Assembly: GCA_001896555.1 (NCBI GenBank)
Contig: MPOS01000034.1
Span: 62,001 to 126,000 of the forward strand
Length of the DNA: 64,000 nt
From: Candidatus Phosphitivorax anaerolimi
Lineage (GTDB): Bacteria > Desulfobacterota > Desulfomonilia > UBA1062
Direction: 5' to 3'
The position numbers and the translations under genes are program-made. The notes beneath the pieces were generated by a model. The model saw only the letters and a program-made list of their open reading frames with translations. It was not told the origin of the DNA and searched no databases. Below, piece after piece: positions 8,022 to 18,000 of the stretch; position 1 is the first letter of the stretch; each line of letters begins with the position of its first letter.

Positions 8022-9015
8022 ATGGAGCTGACTCCCTTAAACGGCATCGAAAAGCTCGCATCCTCCCGGCAGCTGCATATTGCGCTCGCCACGGCCGCCT
8101 TTCTCATCTATCCGTTTCTGGTCAGCGACTACTTCATCGATATCGCCTTTTATTTCGGCATCTACACCCTGCTGGGCCTGAGCCTCAACATCGTGCTCGG
8201 CGAGGTGGGCCTGTTCGACCTGGGGCATGCCGGGTTCTACGCCATCGGGGCCTACACCACGGCGATCCTCAACACGAAGTTCGGCATCCCCATCCTCGTG
8301 CTCCTGCCCTTGAGCGCCCTGGCGGCCGCGTTCTTCGCCTACGTGGTCTGCTCGCCAGTGATTCACCTCCAGGGCGACTATCTTCTCATCGTGACCCTGG
8401 GCATGGGCGAGATCGTCCGCCTGGCGCTGATCAACAACCCCTTCGACCTCACCGGGGGCCCCAATGGTGTATTCGGCATCGATTTTCCATCTCTCGGGCC
8501 CTGGCTGGTGATCGATTCATCTCTGGAATACTATTTCCTCATCTGGATCATCGTGGGGCTCACCATCCTCGGGCTTACCCGGCTGCAGGACTCACGGATC
8601 GGGCGCGCCTGGAACTATATCCGCGAGGACGAGACGGCCGCAAACGCCAACGGGATCGATTCACGCAGCTACAAGCTCCTTGCCTTCGTCCTGGGCGCGG
8701 CCCTGGCGGGCGTTGCGGGCAATGTCTATGCGAGCAAGCTCATGTGCGTCTCGCCTGAAAGCTTCACCTTCTGGGAGTCATGCCTCATGTTCTGCATCGT
8801 GCTCATCGGCGGGATGGGCTCCATCCCTGGAGTTATCCTCGGCGCGGCCTTCATCAGCCTGTTCCCCGAGATCTTCCGGCCATTCGCCATGTACCGGATG
8901 CTCGTCTTCGGATCGGCCATGATTCTCATGATGATGTTCCGCCCGGGCGGCGTATGGCCGCGCAAGCGGGGCGCGGTCAAGTACGAGTCGCTGCTGGAAG
9001 GCACGGGGAGGACCG

Positions 9016-9023
<8 letters not shown>
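8022..9023 (+). CDS. livM: Branched-chain amino acid ABC transporter permease LivM
   Basis: Second permease, 333 residues. The ATG at 8022, directly after livH, was chosen over earlier in-frame starts inside livH. The protein shows GEVGLFDLGHAGFYAIGAYT near residue 62, the family hallmark, and a coupling loop RAWNYIREDETAANANGI near residue 200, and ends in a basic stretch. GGAGAAGG before the start acts as ribosome site. It overlaps livG by 8 bases, indicating translational coupling. Confidence 0.93.
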
Positions 9024-9823
<800 letters not shown>

Positions 9824-9846
<23 letters not shown>

Positions 9847-10585
9847 GCGTCTCTCCATCTTCTATGGAGGGATCCAGGTCCTCCACGATGTCTCCATCCA
9901 TCTGGAGCAGGGAGAGATCGTGTCCGTGCTCGGTGCCAACGGTGCCGGGAAATCCACCCTTCTCCAGGCCGTGTCTGGGCTTGTGCCCATCGGGAGCGGT
10001 TCGGTATTTTTCCGGGGGGAAAAGCTCAACAGTATCCCGCCCTATGAAATCGTGCGCAAGGGGATCTCTCTTTCACCGGAAGGCCGGCGGGTGTTCCCCA
10101 CGCTCACCGTGGAAGAAAACCTGAATCTGGGCGCCTATACCCGGAAAAGGATGAAGGACGAGGTGCGCGAGGCCAAGGACCGGGTCTTCTCCCTGTTCCC
10201 CATCCTGAGCGAGCGCCGCAGGCAGCTCTCCGGCACCCTCTCCGGCGGAGAGCAGCAGATGCTCGCCATCGGCAGGGCACTGATGAGCTCGCCCAAGGTT
10301 CTCCTGCTGGACGAACCCTCACTCGGGCTGGCCCCGATACTCGTGAAGCAGATATTCGACATCATATCCGAGATCAACAGCCAGGGAACATCCATCCTGC
10401 TGGTGGAGCAGAACGCCCATAAGGCGCTGAACATCGCATCCAGAGGCTATGTGCTTGAAAACGGACACCTCGCCGCCTCAGGCCCCACTGCGTCGCTGCG
10501 CTCGGACAAGAAAATCCAGGAGGCGTATCTGGGCGGAGCAGCGCTCAAGAAAAGGCCGTTTCCGGCCAAGACCGGACAATCTTAG
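9824..10585 (+). CDS. livF: Branched-chain amino acid ABC transporter ATPase LivF
   Basis: A 253-residue ATPase. Walker A is GANGAGKSTLLQA near residue 37, the signature is LSGGEQQMLAIGRAL near 142 and Walker B is VLLLDEPSLGLAP near 162. SPEGRRVFPTLTVEENL near 85 is the Q-loop region typical of LivF. The ATG at 9824 lies inside livG, overlapping it by 23 bases; an upstream in-frame start would read through livG. It is the last gene of the operon and converges on the minus-strand gene at 10582-10899, with stop codons overlapping. Confidence 0.92.
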
Positions 10586-10899
10586 TGGATTTCTTTGTAA
10601 ACAGGCCCGGGTACATCATTCGGGTCTCGCGGGAAATAGCCCATTTTCTCGAGCACTTTTCTCGTCAATGCAAGCACGAACCTTCTGTCGTGATATTTAT
10701 TGCTCATCGCCTTTACCCACTCTTCGAGGGCCTTGGGCAATGGTATCTTCTTTGCCGGATCTTTTCTGTCATCGGACAGATATCTCTCATCGACCAGGTC
10801 CATCCCTTCCGGATGGTACCTATCGATAAGTTCCCGAAGCAATTCTATATCCGATGCATGCAGATCCAGATCAATCACCTGAGATAAGACGCTTATCAC
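10582..10899 (-). CDS. Hypothetical protein, 105 residues
   Basis: A soluble, charged protein of 105 residues that I do not recognise. It is predicted mainly helical, with DIELLRELIDRYHPEGMDLV near residue 17 and a second half rich in Lys and Arg (KYHDRRFVLALTRKVLEK). No Cys motif, signal peptide or membrane segment is present. It starts at GTG with GGGAGGAAGA upstream, which supports real translation. It is monocistronic and convergent with livF, the two stop codons overlapping by 3 bases. Confidence 0.6.
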   Translation of the reverse strand: MISVLSQVIDLDLHASDIELLRELIDRYHPEGMDLVDERYLSDDRKDPAKKIPLPKALEEWVKAMSNKYHDRRFVLALTRKVLEKMGYFPRDPNDVPGPVYKEIH

Positions 10900-11396
10900 T
10901 TCTTCCTCCCCATCCCTCCTTCAGTCCGGTGGAAGAGGCTGACACAGCATCGTCTTAAGGAGTGTACTTTTCGCTTCCGATGTCTAGTGGATCGTCAAAG
11001 GGACTGGTTTTTCTCTGCGGCCAATGAGTAACGCACGTTATCATGAACAACTTCTCTTTTTTATAATGGCAGTGAACCCTGATAATTCAAGAGAGTCATC
11101 ATCCCCGTTTCCCTGCCCGGAAAGACCGGGAAAAGGAACTTCCCCGCCGATGTTTTCCTGGCGCATCAGGGAAGACGCTGCACCTGGTATTCCATGATCA
11201 TGGCGACCGCCAAATTCTTCATCCAAGGCCTGTCTTCAGATCCGGTCATTTTCTAGGGGGGGTGTTGAGAAACCGCCCGCACCGGGTAACATCTTAAAAG
11301 TAGAGGTCCTCGTTTTTTCATCATATGATGGTGAAATGAATGATGCTGAAAGACCAGGTGTTGCAAGGCAGCGCTTAAAAGACCGGGACAGAAGAC
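10900..11396. other. Intergenic region without a convincing gene
   Basis: About 500 bases between the 105-residue gene and the hybrid kinase. A minus-strand frame at 11041-11226 lacks a ribosome site and coding character. A TATAAT occurs at 11062-11067 without a good -35. A perfect 12-base palindrome, CATCATATGATG, lies at 11319-11330, about 70 bases before the kinase start, and could be an operator. A small stem CCCGG/CCGGG occurs near 11116-11130. Confidence 0.4.
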
Positions 11397-12683
11397 ATGA
11401 CGGAACCCTCGAAGAAGTCGAAAGAACAGCTCATCCGCGAGCTGGCAGAGGCAAAAAGGCGGATTGCCGAGATGGAACGCCTGCTCACGGAATACCGGCG
11501 GATGGAAGAAGAGAAAAAGGATCTGGAAAGGCGGCTCGGCGAGGTTCAGAGAATGGATTTTCTGGGCAGGCTTTCCGGCGAGATCGCCCATGACATCAAC
11601 AACATGCTCTATCCCATCATCATCGACGCCGAAGTCCTGCTGGAGGATCTGCCGCAGGAGAGCACGGCCCATCAGATCCTCGAGCAGATGCTCAGCGCCG
11701 CGCGCCGCCAGAAAGACCTGGTGAATCAGATCTTCACCTTCAGCAGGCGGGGCGAGCGGGAGCGGAATCCGCTGGAGATCAAGCCCCTGATCCGGCAGAC
11801 CCTCGATGCCCTGCAATCGACCCTCCCGGAGGCGATCGAGCTTAAACCGCACCTGGACGTACCCCGCAGCGTCGTCATAGGCGATCCCCAGCAGCTCAGG
11901 CAGATCATCATGAACCTGGTGCGCAATGCGGCCGAGTCGATCGGACGCGGACAGGGCACCATCGAGGTGAGCCTCTCACGGGTCCAACCCGGCGAGGGGC
12001 CCGATCTCTCCCAGGAAATGGAAGGCCCGTACCTGGAACTTTCGGTGAGCGACACCGGAAAGGGCATGACCCGCGAGGCAATGGAGCACATCTTTGATCC
12101 CTCGTACTCCTCCGGAGACACCGGTAGAAGCACGGTCCTGGGGCTTGCCATCACGCGGGGGATGGTCGAAGATCATGGCGGCGAGATCACGGTAGAGAGC
12201 GAACCGGGGAAGGGATCTCGGTTCATCGTCCGTCTCCCGGCGCATGAGGGTCCTGAACTGGTGGAGCGGCCCGAGCCCATGGAGGCCCCGAAGCCGCGGG
12301 GAAAGAAGAGGATCCTCCTGGTGGACGACGAAGACATCATCCTCTCCAGCATCCAGCGGGTCCTGAAGCGGCTGGGATACGAGGTGGCCGCGGTGAACGA
12401 CAGTGTGGAGGCGCTCGAGATGTTCACCAGGTCCCCCCGGGCATTCGATCTCGTCATCACCGATCTGACCATGCCGCGCATGACCGGCGCAGAGTTCACC
12501 TCCAGACTCCTGGCAGTCAGGCCGGATACCCCTGTCATCCTGAGCACCGGTTTCAGCGATGTGATGGACGAGCGCAAGGCGAAAGAGATGGGCATCCGCG
12601 AATTCCTCGTAAAGCCCGCCGGCATTGATGAGCTGAAAAATGCGATCAGCCGCTCCCTTGATGAGGGCGACCGTCAGCAATAG
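11397..12683 (+). CDS. Hybrid histidine kinase, HisKA-HATPase-REC, no sensor domain
   Basis: A 428-residue soluble signalling protein. It opens with a charged coiled coil (residues 5-52) rather than a PAS or membrane sensor. The H-box GEIAHDINNMLYP places the phospho-His near residue 65. The ATPase domain has an N-box NLVRNAAESIG and G1 DTGKGM, but the G2 segment reads STVLGLAI instead of the usual GTGLGL. A receiver domain follows, with VDDED and phospho-Asp near residue 356 in VITDLTMPRM. The signal must come from a partner protein. The kinase core closely resembles that of the Kai-operon kinase (57699-60095), including a shared YPIII segment. Confidence 0.88.
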   Translation: MTEPSKKSKEQLIRELAEAKRRIAEMERLLTEYRRMEEEKKDLERRLGEVQRMDFLGRLSGEIAHDINNMLYPIIIDAEVLLEDLPQESTAHQILEQMLSAARRQKDLVNQIFTFSRRGERERNPLEIKPLIRQTLDALQSTLPEAIELKPHLDVPRSVVIGDPQQLRQIIMNLVRNAAESIGRGQGTIEVSLSRVQPGEGPDLSQEMEGPYLELSVSDTGKGMTREAMEHIFDPSYSSGDTGRSTVLGLAITRGMVEDHGGEITVESEPGKGSRFIVRLPAHEGPELVERPEPMEAPKPRGKKRILLVDDEDIILSSIQRVLKRLGYEVAAVNDSVEALEMFTRSPRAFDLVITDLTMPRMTGAEFTSRLLAVRPDTPVILSTGFSDVMDERKAKEMGIREFLVKPAGIDELKNAISRSLDEGDRQQ

Positions 12684-12715
12684 CCGATTCCGGCGGATCA
12701 CCCCAAACAGGAAGA

Positions 12716-15109
12716 TCAACCTTTCTTAAGCGCCTCATCGATCTTTTCACGCAGGAGCCCTAGCTCGAAGGGCTTTTTGATATAGCCTGACGGCCCATCG
12801 CCTTCAAAGCGCCCGGAAACCTCCTGCTCGCTGAAACCGCTCGATACGATCACCCGGACATCGCCACGGATGCGCTTGAGCTCGCGGAACGCCTCCACGC
12901 CGTCCATCCTGGGCATGGTCAGGTCCAGGATGATCAGAGAGATCTCCCCGGAGTGACTGCGGAACACCTCCAACGCCTCCCTCCCGTCCGACGCCCTGAG
13001 CACCCGGAAACCGAGCTCCTCCACCATGGCCGCGCACAGATCGAGCACCATATCCTCATCATCCACCACCAGTACGGTGTTCGAGGCATAATCCGGCCGC
13101 ATTTGTTCACCTGCGGCCGGGGCCTCTCTTTCGGTGCCAGGGGCGCCGGGCCTTTTCTCCGGGGAATGTGCCGGAAACAGGACCTCGACTGTGGTGCCCT
13201 TGCCGGGTTCGCTCTGAATCATGATGGCCCCGTTATGCCCTTCCACAATGCCGAGCACGGCCGCCATGCCGAGCCCCCGTCCTGTGAACTTGGTGGTGAA
13301 AAAAGGATCGAAAAGCCGCTCCAGCGTCTTTTCATCCATGCCGCACCCCGTGTCCCTGACCTCCAGAAATACGTACCGCCCAGGCTTGGGCTTTTCGCGC
13401 AGGCGGCTCTGTGCAAGACAGTGCTCGTCACAGTACTTCACCCCTGTCGAGACCGACACCACACCGGGCCGGTTGCCGATGGCCTCGGAGGCATTCACGA
13501 TGAGGTTCATGATGATCTGCTGGATCTGGGGCGGATCGGCCTTGATGTCGGGTATGTTCCGGTCTGTGTTCAGGCTTAAGGTCACTGTCTTGGAGATAGA
13601 CGCCCTGAGCAGCTCGGCCATCTCCTCCACCAGTCCACTCAGATTGAAGCTCCTGACGTGGAACTTGCCCTTACCGGAGTAGGCCAGCATCTGGTTCGTA
13701 AGGTCGGACGCCCGCAGGGTCGCCTTGCGGGCCTGCTCCATGAAGGTCCTTGACCGGGGATTCACCGGTCCGCCCATCAGCGCGAGGTCCAGGTTGCCGA
13801 GGATAGCTGTGAGCAGGTTGTTGAAATCATGGGCAATGCCGCCCGCCATAATACCCAGGCTCTCGAGCTTCTGTGACTGCTGGATCCTCCGCTCCATCTC
13901 CATCCGCTCCTTCTCCGCCCTCTTGCGCTCGGTAATGTCCTGAAGGGCCCCCACTACCATGACCGTTTTGCCGTCCCGTACGACCGGCGACTCGTTCACC
14001 TCCACCCAGATCTTCCGGCCGTCCCCGGTCTTGAGCTCCAGCTCGTAGGTGGGCTGGGGCCTGCCGGTGCGAATCGCCTCGCGGGTATACTCGATGCCCT
14101 TGCGGTTGACGGGGTTGTCGGTGAGGGTTTCTGTCCACAGAAGCATCTGGTCTTTTGGATCGTACCCGAATATCTTCTCAAACTGTGGACTCACGTAGAT
14201 CAGGCGGCCTTCGGGTGTGTGGGAGTAGAATACGTTGGTGCTGTTTTCCACAATGTTCCGGAGCCGCTCCTCGCTCTCCTTCAATGCCTCCTCCGCTCTC
14301 TTGCGGTCGGTGATGTCGTTGAAGATGCTTACCGCAGCGACGATTTTGCCTTCCAGGTCCCTGATCGGGGCCGCGCTGATCGAGAGGTGGATGAGCGTGC
14401 CGTCTCCCCGGCGATAGCGCACCTCCTCCATGGATATGTTCTCGCCTTTCAGGGCACGGGCAATGGGGTATTCTTCCGGGTCGAACACCGTGCCATTCTC
14501 GTGGAGCGCGCCGTAGGGTCTCTCCAGGTAATCCCGGGCTGCGATGACAGGATGTCCTAACAGCCGGTCTCCCTGTGCGTTGTGATAGAGCAGCCTGCCC
14601 GATGGGGCCTCCTCGATGGTGACGCCCGAGGGGAGCTGCTCGAGAACGGCCTCCAGCTTGATGAGCTCGCTCTCCATCTCCTCATAGAGCTTCTCAAGCT
14701 CCCGCCTTTCCTGCTCCGGATGTCCTGCTGCCGGCGGTACGAGCGCGCCCGTATCCTCGAGTACGATGAGGGCACCCCCGTGAACGGGAACACAGCGTGC
14801 GAAAAGCCTCGGCCTCCCGGGCAGCGGGGTGCGTACCGGAAAGCTCGAGGCAGAACCGTGCTGCACCGCCTCCCGGGCGGCTTTCTCGAACTCCTCAAAG
14901 AGCGGGACAGGCAGCGCCTCGGCAAGACTCCGGTCAAGAAAATGCTCCCCGGGCTGCTGCAGAATATCCCCGGCCGCAGTGTTTATCCCGGTGATCCGCA
15001 TGTCACGGTCCAGGAATATCGCCCCCATGCCGAGCCGGTCGAGGAAGTCGCCGGGCGCATATTTTTCCCAGAGTGTCTTTCTTCTGGTTTTTCCGGGATT
15101 TTTTTTCAT
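12716..15109 (-). CDS. PAS-containing hybrid histidine kinase
   Basis: A 797-residue cytoplasmic kinase. Three PAS-like domains lie at about 20-120, 150-260 (VTIEEAPSGRLLYHNAQGD) and 275-395 (NVFYSHTPEGRLIYVSPQF), the latter two with PAC motifs. The HisKA box GGIAHDFNNLLTA puts the phospho-His near residue 427, the ATPase domain carries NLIVNASEAIG and DTGCGM, and a C-terminal receiver has VDDED with Asp near 730 (LIILDLTMPRMD). No membrane segments are seen. It converges with the kinase at 11397-12683, with only 32 bases between stops. No partner regulator is adjacent, so output is likely by phosphotransfer. Confidence 0.9.
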   Translation of the reverse strand: MKKNPGKTRRKTLWEKYAPGDFLDRLGMGAIFLDRDMRITGINTAAGDILQQPGEHFLDRSLAEALPVPLFEEFEKAAREAVQHGSASSFPVRTPLPGRPRLFARCVPVHGGALIVLEDTGALVPPAAGHPEQERRELEKLYEEMESELIKLEAVLEQLPSGVTIEEAPSGRLLYHNAQGDRLLGHPVIAARDYLERPYGALHENGTVFDPEEYPIARALKGENISMEEVRYRRGDGTLIHLSISAAPIRDLEGKIVAAVSIFNDITDRKRAEEALKESEERLRNIVENSTNVFYSHTPEGRLIYVSPQFEKIFGYDPKDQMLLWTETLTDNPVNRKGIEYTREAIRTGRPQPTYELELKTGDGRKIWVEVNESPVVRDGKTVMVVGALQDITERKRAEKERMEMERRIQQSQKLESLGIMAGGIAHDFNNLLTAILGNLDLALMGGPVNPRSRTFMEQARKATLRASDLTNQMLAYSGKGKFHVRSFNLSGLVEEMAELLRASISKTVTLSLNTDRNIPDIKADPPQIQQIIMNLIVNASEAIGNRPGVVSVSTGVKYCDEHCLAQSRLREKPKPGRYVFLEVRDTGCGMDEKTLERLFDPFFTTKFTGRGLGMAAVLGIVEGHNGAIMIQSEPGKGTTVEVLFPAHSPEKRPGAPGTEREAPAAGEQMRPDYASNTVLVVDDEDMVLDLCAAMVEELGFRVLRASDGREALEVFRSHSGEISLIILDLTMPRMDGVEAFRELKRIRGDVRVIVSSGFSEQEVSGRFEGDGPSGYIKKPFELGLLREKIDEALKKG

Positions 15110-15472
15110 CTCGGTTCGCGTTCCGTTTCTACGGGTCTTCTGCCTCTTAAAGATATCCGAGCAGCAACGCCTGTCACGCTTCGTGAACTATCCGCACCGC
15201 ATGCGGAGATCGCCATCCCGGTGAAGTCTCTCCCTCCGCCGGGATAGGCTTGGAGAGCCCTGCTCGCGAAACGGGACCGATCACGCCGCGATACAATAGA
15301 GAATACTTGATTTCCGCAAAGACCAAAGAGTCAGGTATTGATTTATGGCGCGGAGATCCGCGCGGTCAGGGATATTCACTCGAATGCCCACGCCCTCCAC
15401 CCGGGTACAGGGGGGAAATCAGGGGGAGAAACGCGCCGGGGCGGCTATCTGCCGGAACTCGGCCTTGAGGTC
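15110..15472. other. Intergenic region upstream of the PAS kinase
   Basis: No convincing gene. The region must hold the kinase promoter on the minus strand and the 3' end of the RNase R transcript. A perfect 16-base palindrome (GCGCGGA, GA, TCCGCGC) lies at 15348-15363. Plus-strand open frames here are unsupported by ribosome sites. Confidence 0.4.
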
Positions 15473-17407
15473 TCACGCCTCCCGGGGCACGAGCGAGAAG
15501 TCCACGTGCCCCTTGAGCACGTCCACCCGGGCAACCTTCACCTCAATGATGTCTCCGATTGTGATGGTCCGTTTTTTCAGCCTCACGGCCCTGCCCTCTT
15601 CGATGCGCGCCTTTCCCATGTCGGAGAGGGTCACAAGGCCGTCGAAGGGCGGGTCGAAGATTTCCACGAAAATGCCGAAGGGCAGGATGCTGGTGACCAC
15701 CCCGGAGAAGTCGTCTCCGATGTGCCGCTGCATGTAGGCAGCGGTCTTGAGCCTGATCACGTCGAACATGGCATCGTCGGTCTTTTTCTCCCGCTCCGAG
15801 ATCTCGGTCCCGATGTGCTTCAGGTAGCCCTTGAGCTTCTTCAACTCCTTCTGGGTCATTTCCCGGCCTTTGAGCGCCATCTTCAACAGCCGGTGCACGA
15901 CGAGGTCTGAGTACCTCCTGATGGGCGAGGTGAAGTGGGTGTATGAGGTGCTGGCAAGCCCGAAGTGGCCGAGGTCCTCGAACCAGTACCTCGCCCGGGT
16001 GAGGGCCCGGAGGATGTGCTGGTTCACGAAGTTGTGGAGCGGGGTCGACTGGTAGAGGGCGGAGATGCGCTGGAGCGCCCGGGAGAGATTCTTGTCCCTG
16101 CGGATAGCCTGCTTCAGGCTCTCGAACTCCTCTTTGGGCAGACCGATCTCCTTGAGGGTCTCCATGAGGGCCAGGAGGTCCTCTGCCTTCGGCTTTTCAT
16201 GGACCCGGTAGAGCACCGGCATGGAGCGCCTTTCAAGATACATGCACACCGCATGGTTCGCCAGGAGCATGGATTCTTCGATGAGCCTCTCGGCAGGCCC
16301 TCGCCGGTAGCGGTAGATACGGTCCACGTCCCCGTCGTGGCCGATGGTGATGCCCACCTCGGAGATATCGAAATCGAGGGCCCCCCTCCTCATCCGGTTG
16401 CGGTAGAGGTGTCCGGCCATCCGGTGGAGCTCCATGACCCGGGAAGCCACATCCGTGTCCAGATAATCAGGAGGGCATCCCCTCTCGATGAAGGGGTTGA
16501 GCTCCTCGTACACGAGCCTGGCCCGGGACCGGATGACCGCCTCGAAACAGTCAAAGCCCAGCAGACGGCCCCGCGGTCCCAGATGGATCTCCACGGCCAT
16601 GGCGAGCCGCTCCTCCCCGGGTTTGAGGCTCATGATCCCGTTGGAGAGGACCTCGGGCAGCATGGGGATGGCCGCCTCGGGGAAGTACACGCTGAAGCCG
16701 CGGTTCCTGGCCTCCTCGTCCAACAGGGTGTCCCGCTTGACCACGTGGGCCACGTCCGCAATGGCAACGGTCATGAGAAAGGTGCCGTCGGGGAGCTGCT
16801 CGATTCCTACAGCATCGTCGAAGTCCTTTGCCGTAGCCCCGTCGATGGTGAAGAGAATCCTTTCGCGCAGGTCTCTGCGCCGCGCGAGTTCGGCGGGAAT
16901 GGAGACCTTGGATACTTTCAGCGCCTCCTGTTCCGCCTCTTCGGAAAAACGCCAGGGCAGGCCGTACTTCACGGCAATGAACCTCAGATCGTCACCGGTG
17001 TCCTCGGGGATGTCCAGAAGCCGCTCGATCCGGGCGGTGACCGACCGGGTCTTCCTGACACCCTGCGGGCTCTCCACCACCGCGGTCACCACATCGCCGT
17101 CCCTGATTGATCCTTTTCGCTCATGGGGCACTACGATGGTGTAGGGAAACGGCTTGAACGGGGTGATCACCCCCCACTTCTTCCTGCTGCGATAGGTGCC
17201 GCTCACCGTGGTCGGGTTCCGCCTGAGGATGGAGAGGACCTCTCCTCTCAAACCCTTCTTTTCCCGGTAGGCCCAGACCTCCACCAGGTCTCCATCCATG
17301 GCCCCCATGAGGCCCTCGGGTGGAATGAATACATCATCGCGGCCTTTGTCAGGCACAACAAAGGCAAACCCTTTGGGGTTCCAGTGAACCGTTCCCTGTA
17401 TCTTCAT
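15473..17407 (-). CDS. rnr: Ribonuclease R (RNase II family exoribonuclease)
   Basis: A 3'-to-5' exoribonuclease of 644 residues that degrades structured RNA. It opens with a cold-shock OB domain (GTVHWNPKGFAFVVPD), followed by a second OB domain. The RNB catalytic domain covers about residues 180-500, with the metal-binding segment TIDGATAKDFDDAV near 190 (the usual Pro after TID is Gly) and a conserved HFTSPIRRYSDLVVHR near 470. A C-terminal S1 domain ends the protein. ATG at 17407 was chosen because the OB fold starts there; a TTG at 17431 would add eight residues. The gene stands alone on this strand. Confidence 0.92.
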   Translation of the reverse strand: MKIQGTVHWNPKGFAFVVPDKGRDDVFIPPEGLMGAMDGDLVEVWAYREKKGLRGEVLSILRRNPTTVSGTYRSRKKWGVITPFKPFPYTIVVPHERKGSIRDGDVVTAVVESPQGVRKTRSVTARIERLLDIPEDTGDDLRFIAVKYGLPWRFSEEAEQEALKVSKVSIPAELARRRDLRERILFTIDGATAKDFDDAVGIEQLPDGTFLMTVAIADVAHVVKRDTLLDEEARNRGFSVYFPEAAIPMLPEVLSNGIMSLKPGEERLAMAVEIHLGPRGRLLGFDCFEAVIRSRARLVYEELNPFIERGCPPDYLDTDVASRVMELHRMAGHLYRNRMRRGALDFDISEVGITIGHDGDVDRIYRYRRGPAERLIEESMLLANHAVCMYLERRSMPVLYRVHEKPKAEDLLALMETLKEIGLPKEEFESLKQAIRRDKNLSRALQRISALYQSTPLHNFVNQHILRALTRARYWFEDLGHFGLASTSYTHFTSPIRRYSDLVVHRLLKMALKGREMTQKELKKLKGYLKHIGTEISEREKKTDDAMFDVIRLKTAAYMQRHIGDDFSGVVTSILPFGIFVEIFDPPFDGLVTLSDMGKARIEEGRAVRLKKRTITIGDIIEVKVARVDVLKGHVDFSLVPREA

Positions 17408-17455
17408 CGTTCGTTCTGCCGGAGAAGCCAACTATCCTTGCATATTTCACCCGCT

Positions 17456-17475
17456 GGTGATACATCACCTATAAT
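17456..17475 (+). promoter_or_regulatory. Palindrome abutting a TATAAT box
   Basis: GGTGAT-AC-ATCACC (17456-17469) is a perfect 14-base palindrome directly followed by a perfect -10 hexamer TATAAT (17470-17475). No good -35 is seen at 16-18 bases, so the promoter may need an activator bound at the palindrome. The rnr start is divergent on the other side. Confidence 0.4.
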
Positions 17476-17515
17476 CGAAGATAAGTCCCGGCACCATGTT
17501 TTTCGAGGGAACAAA

Positions 17516-17974
17516 ATGAAAAAGCTTATCATCATCCTCGTGGTCAGCATTTTTGTCGTTCTTCCCCTAGTCCACCTCCTCTGGGGTGTCTTCGAGAGCG
17601 ACTGGGCGATCCTGCCCCTTACCCGGAGCAAGAAAACCGTAGAGATAACTGAGATTCCTCAAGATGCCTTTACGCAGGACATGCTCATGGGCCAATGGGT
17701 TCTCTACCTCTACTATCCGAGCGTCACCAGAACCTTGGAGCTCATGATCGATGAAAGGGGCGCGGTCACGGGACGCACGGAGGACATCGAGGTCGCCATG
17801 ACTGTGACCATAGGTCAGGATGGCAGCCTGGAATTCAGCGGCCCGAGTTTGAGCCTGAAAGGGTCCATTGACAAGTCGCGGGAGCATCTCGACGGTATGG
17901 CCGTCGTCAAGGACGCGTCGTCCCCCATTCCATTTTCCTGCTTCAAGATCGGCGACTATCAGGCGGCACCGTGA
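17516..17974 (+). CDS. Membrane-anchored hypothetical protein
   Basis: A 152-residue protein with one N-terminal hydrophobic helix (KKLIIILVVSIFVVLPLV) that is either an uncleaved anchor or signal peptide, and a beta-rich extracytoplasmic domain (GQWVLYLYYPSVTRTLELMI). I do not recognise the family. ATG at 17516 was chosen because GAGGG lies just upstream and the helix starts there. It lies 26 bases before the kinase-fold gene in the same direction, so the two are probably cotranscribed from the TATAAT-containing promoter at 17470. Confidence 0.65.
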   Translation: MKKLIIILVVSIFVVLPLVHLLWGVFESDWAILPLTRSKKTVEITEIPQDAFTQDMLMGQWVLYLYYPSVTRTLELMIDERGAVTGRTEDIEVAMTVTIGQDGSLEFSGPSLSLKGSIDKSREHLDGMAVVKDASSPIPFSCFKIGDYQAAP

Positions 17975-18000
17975 TCCGCAAGATGTAAAAGCGAGGCTCG

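Noticed and set aside
11041-11226. A 61-codon minus-strand open frame in the gap before the hybrid kinase.
   Set aside because: No ribosome site and a composition unlike real proteins of this genome.
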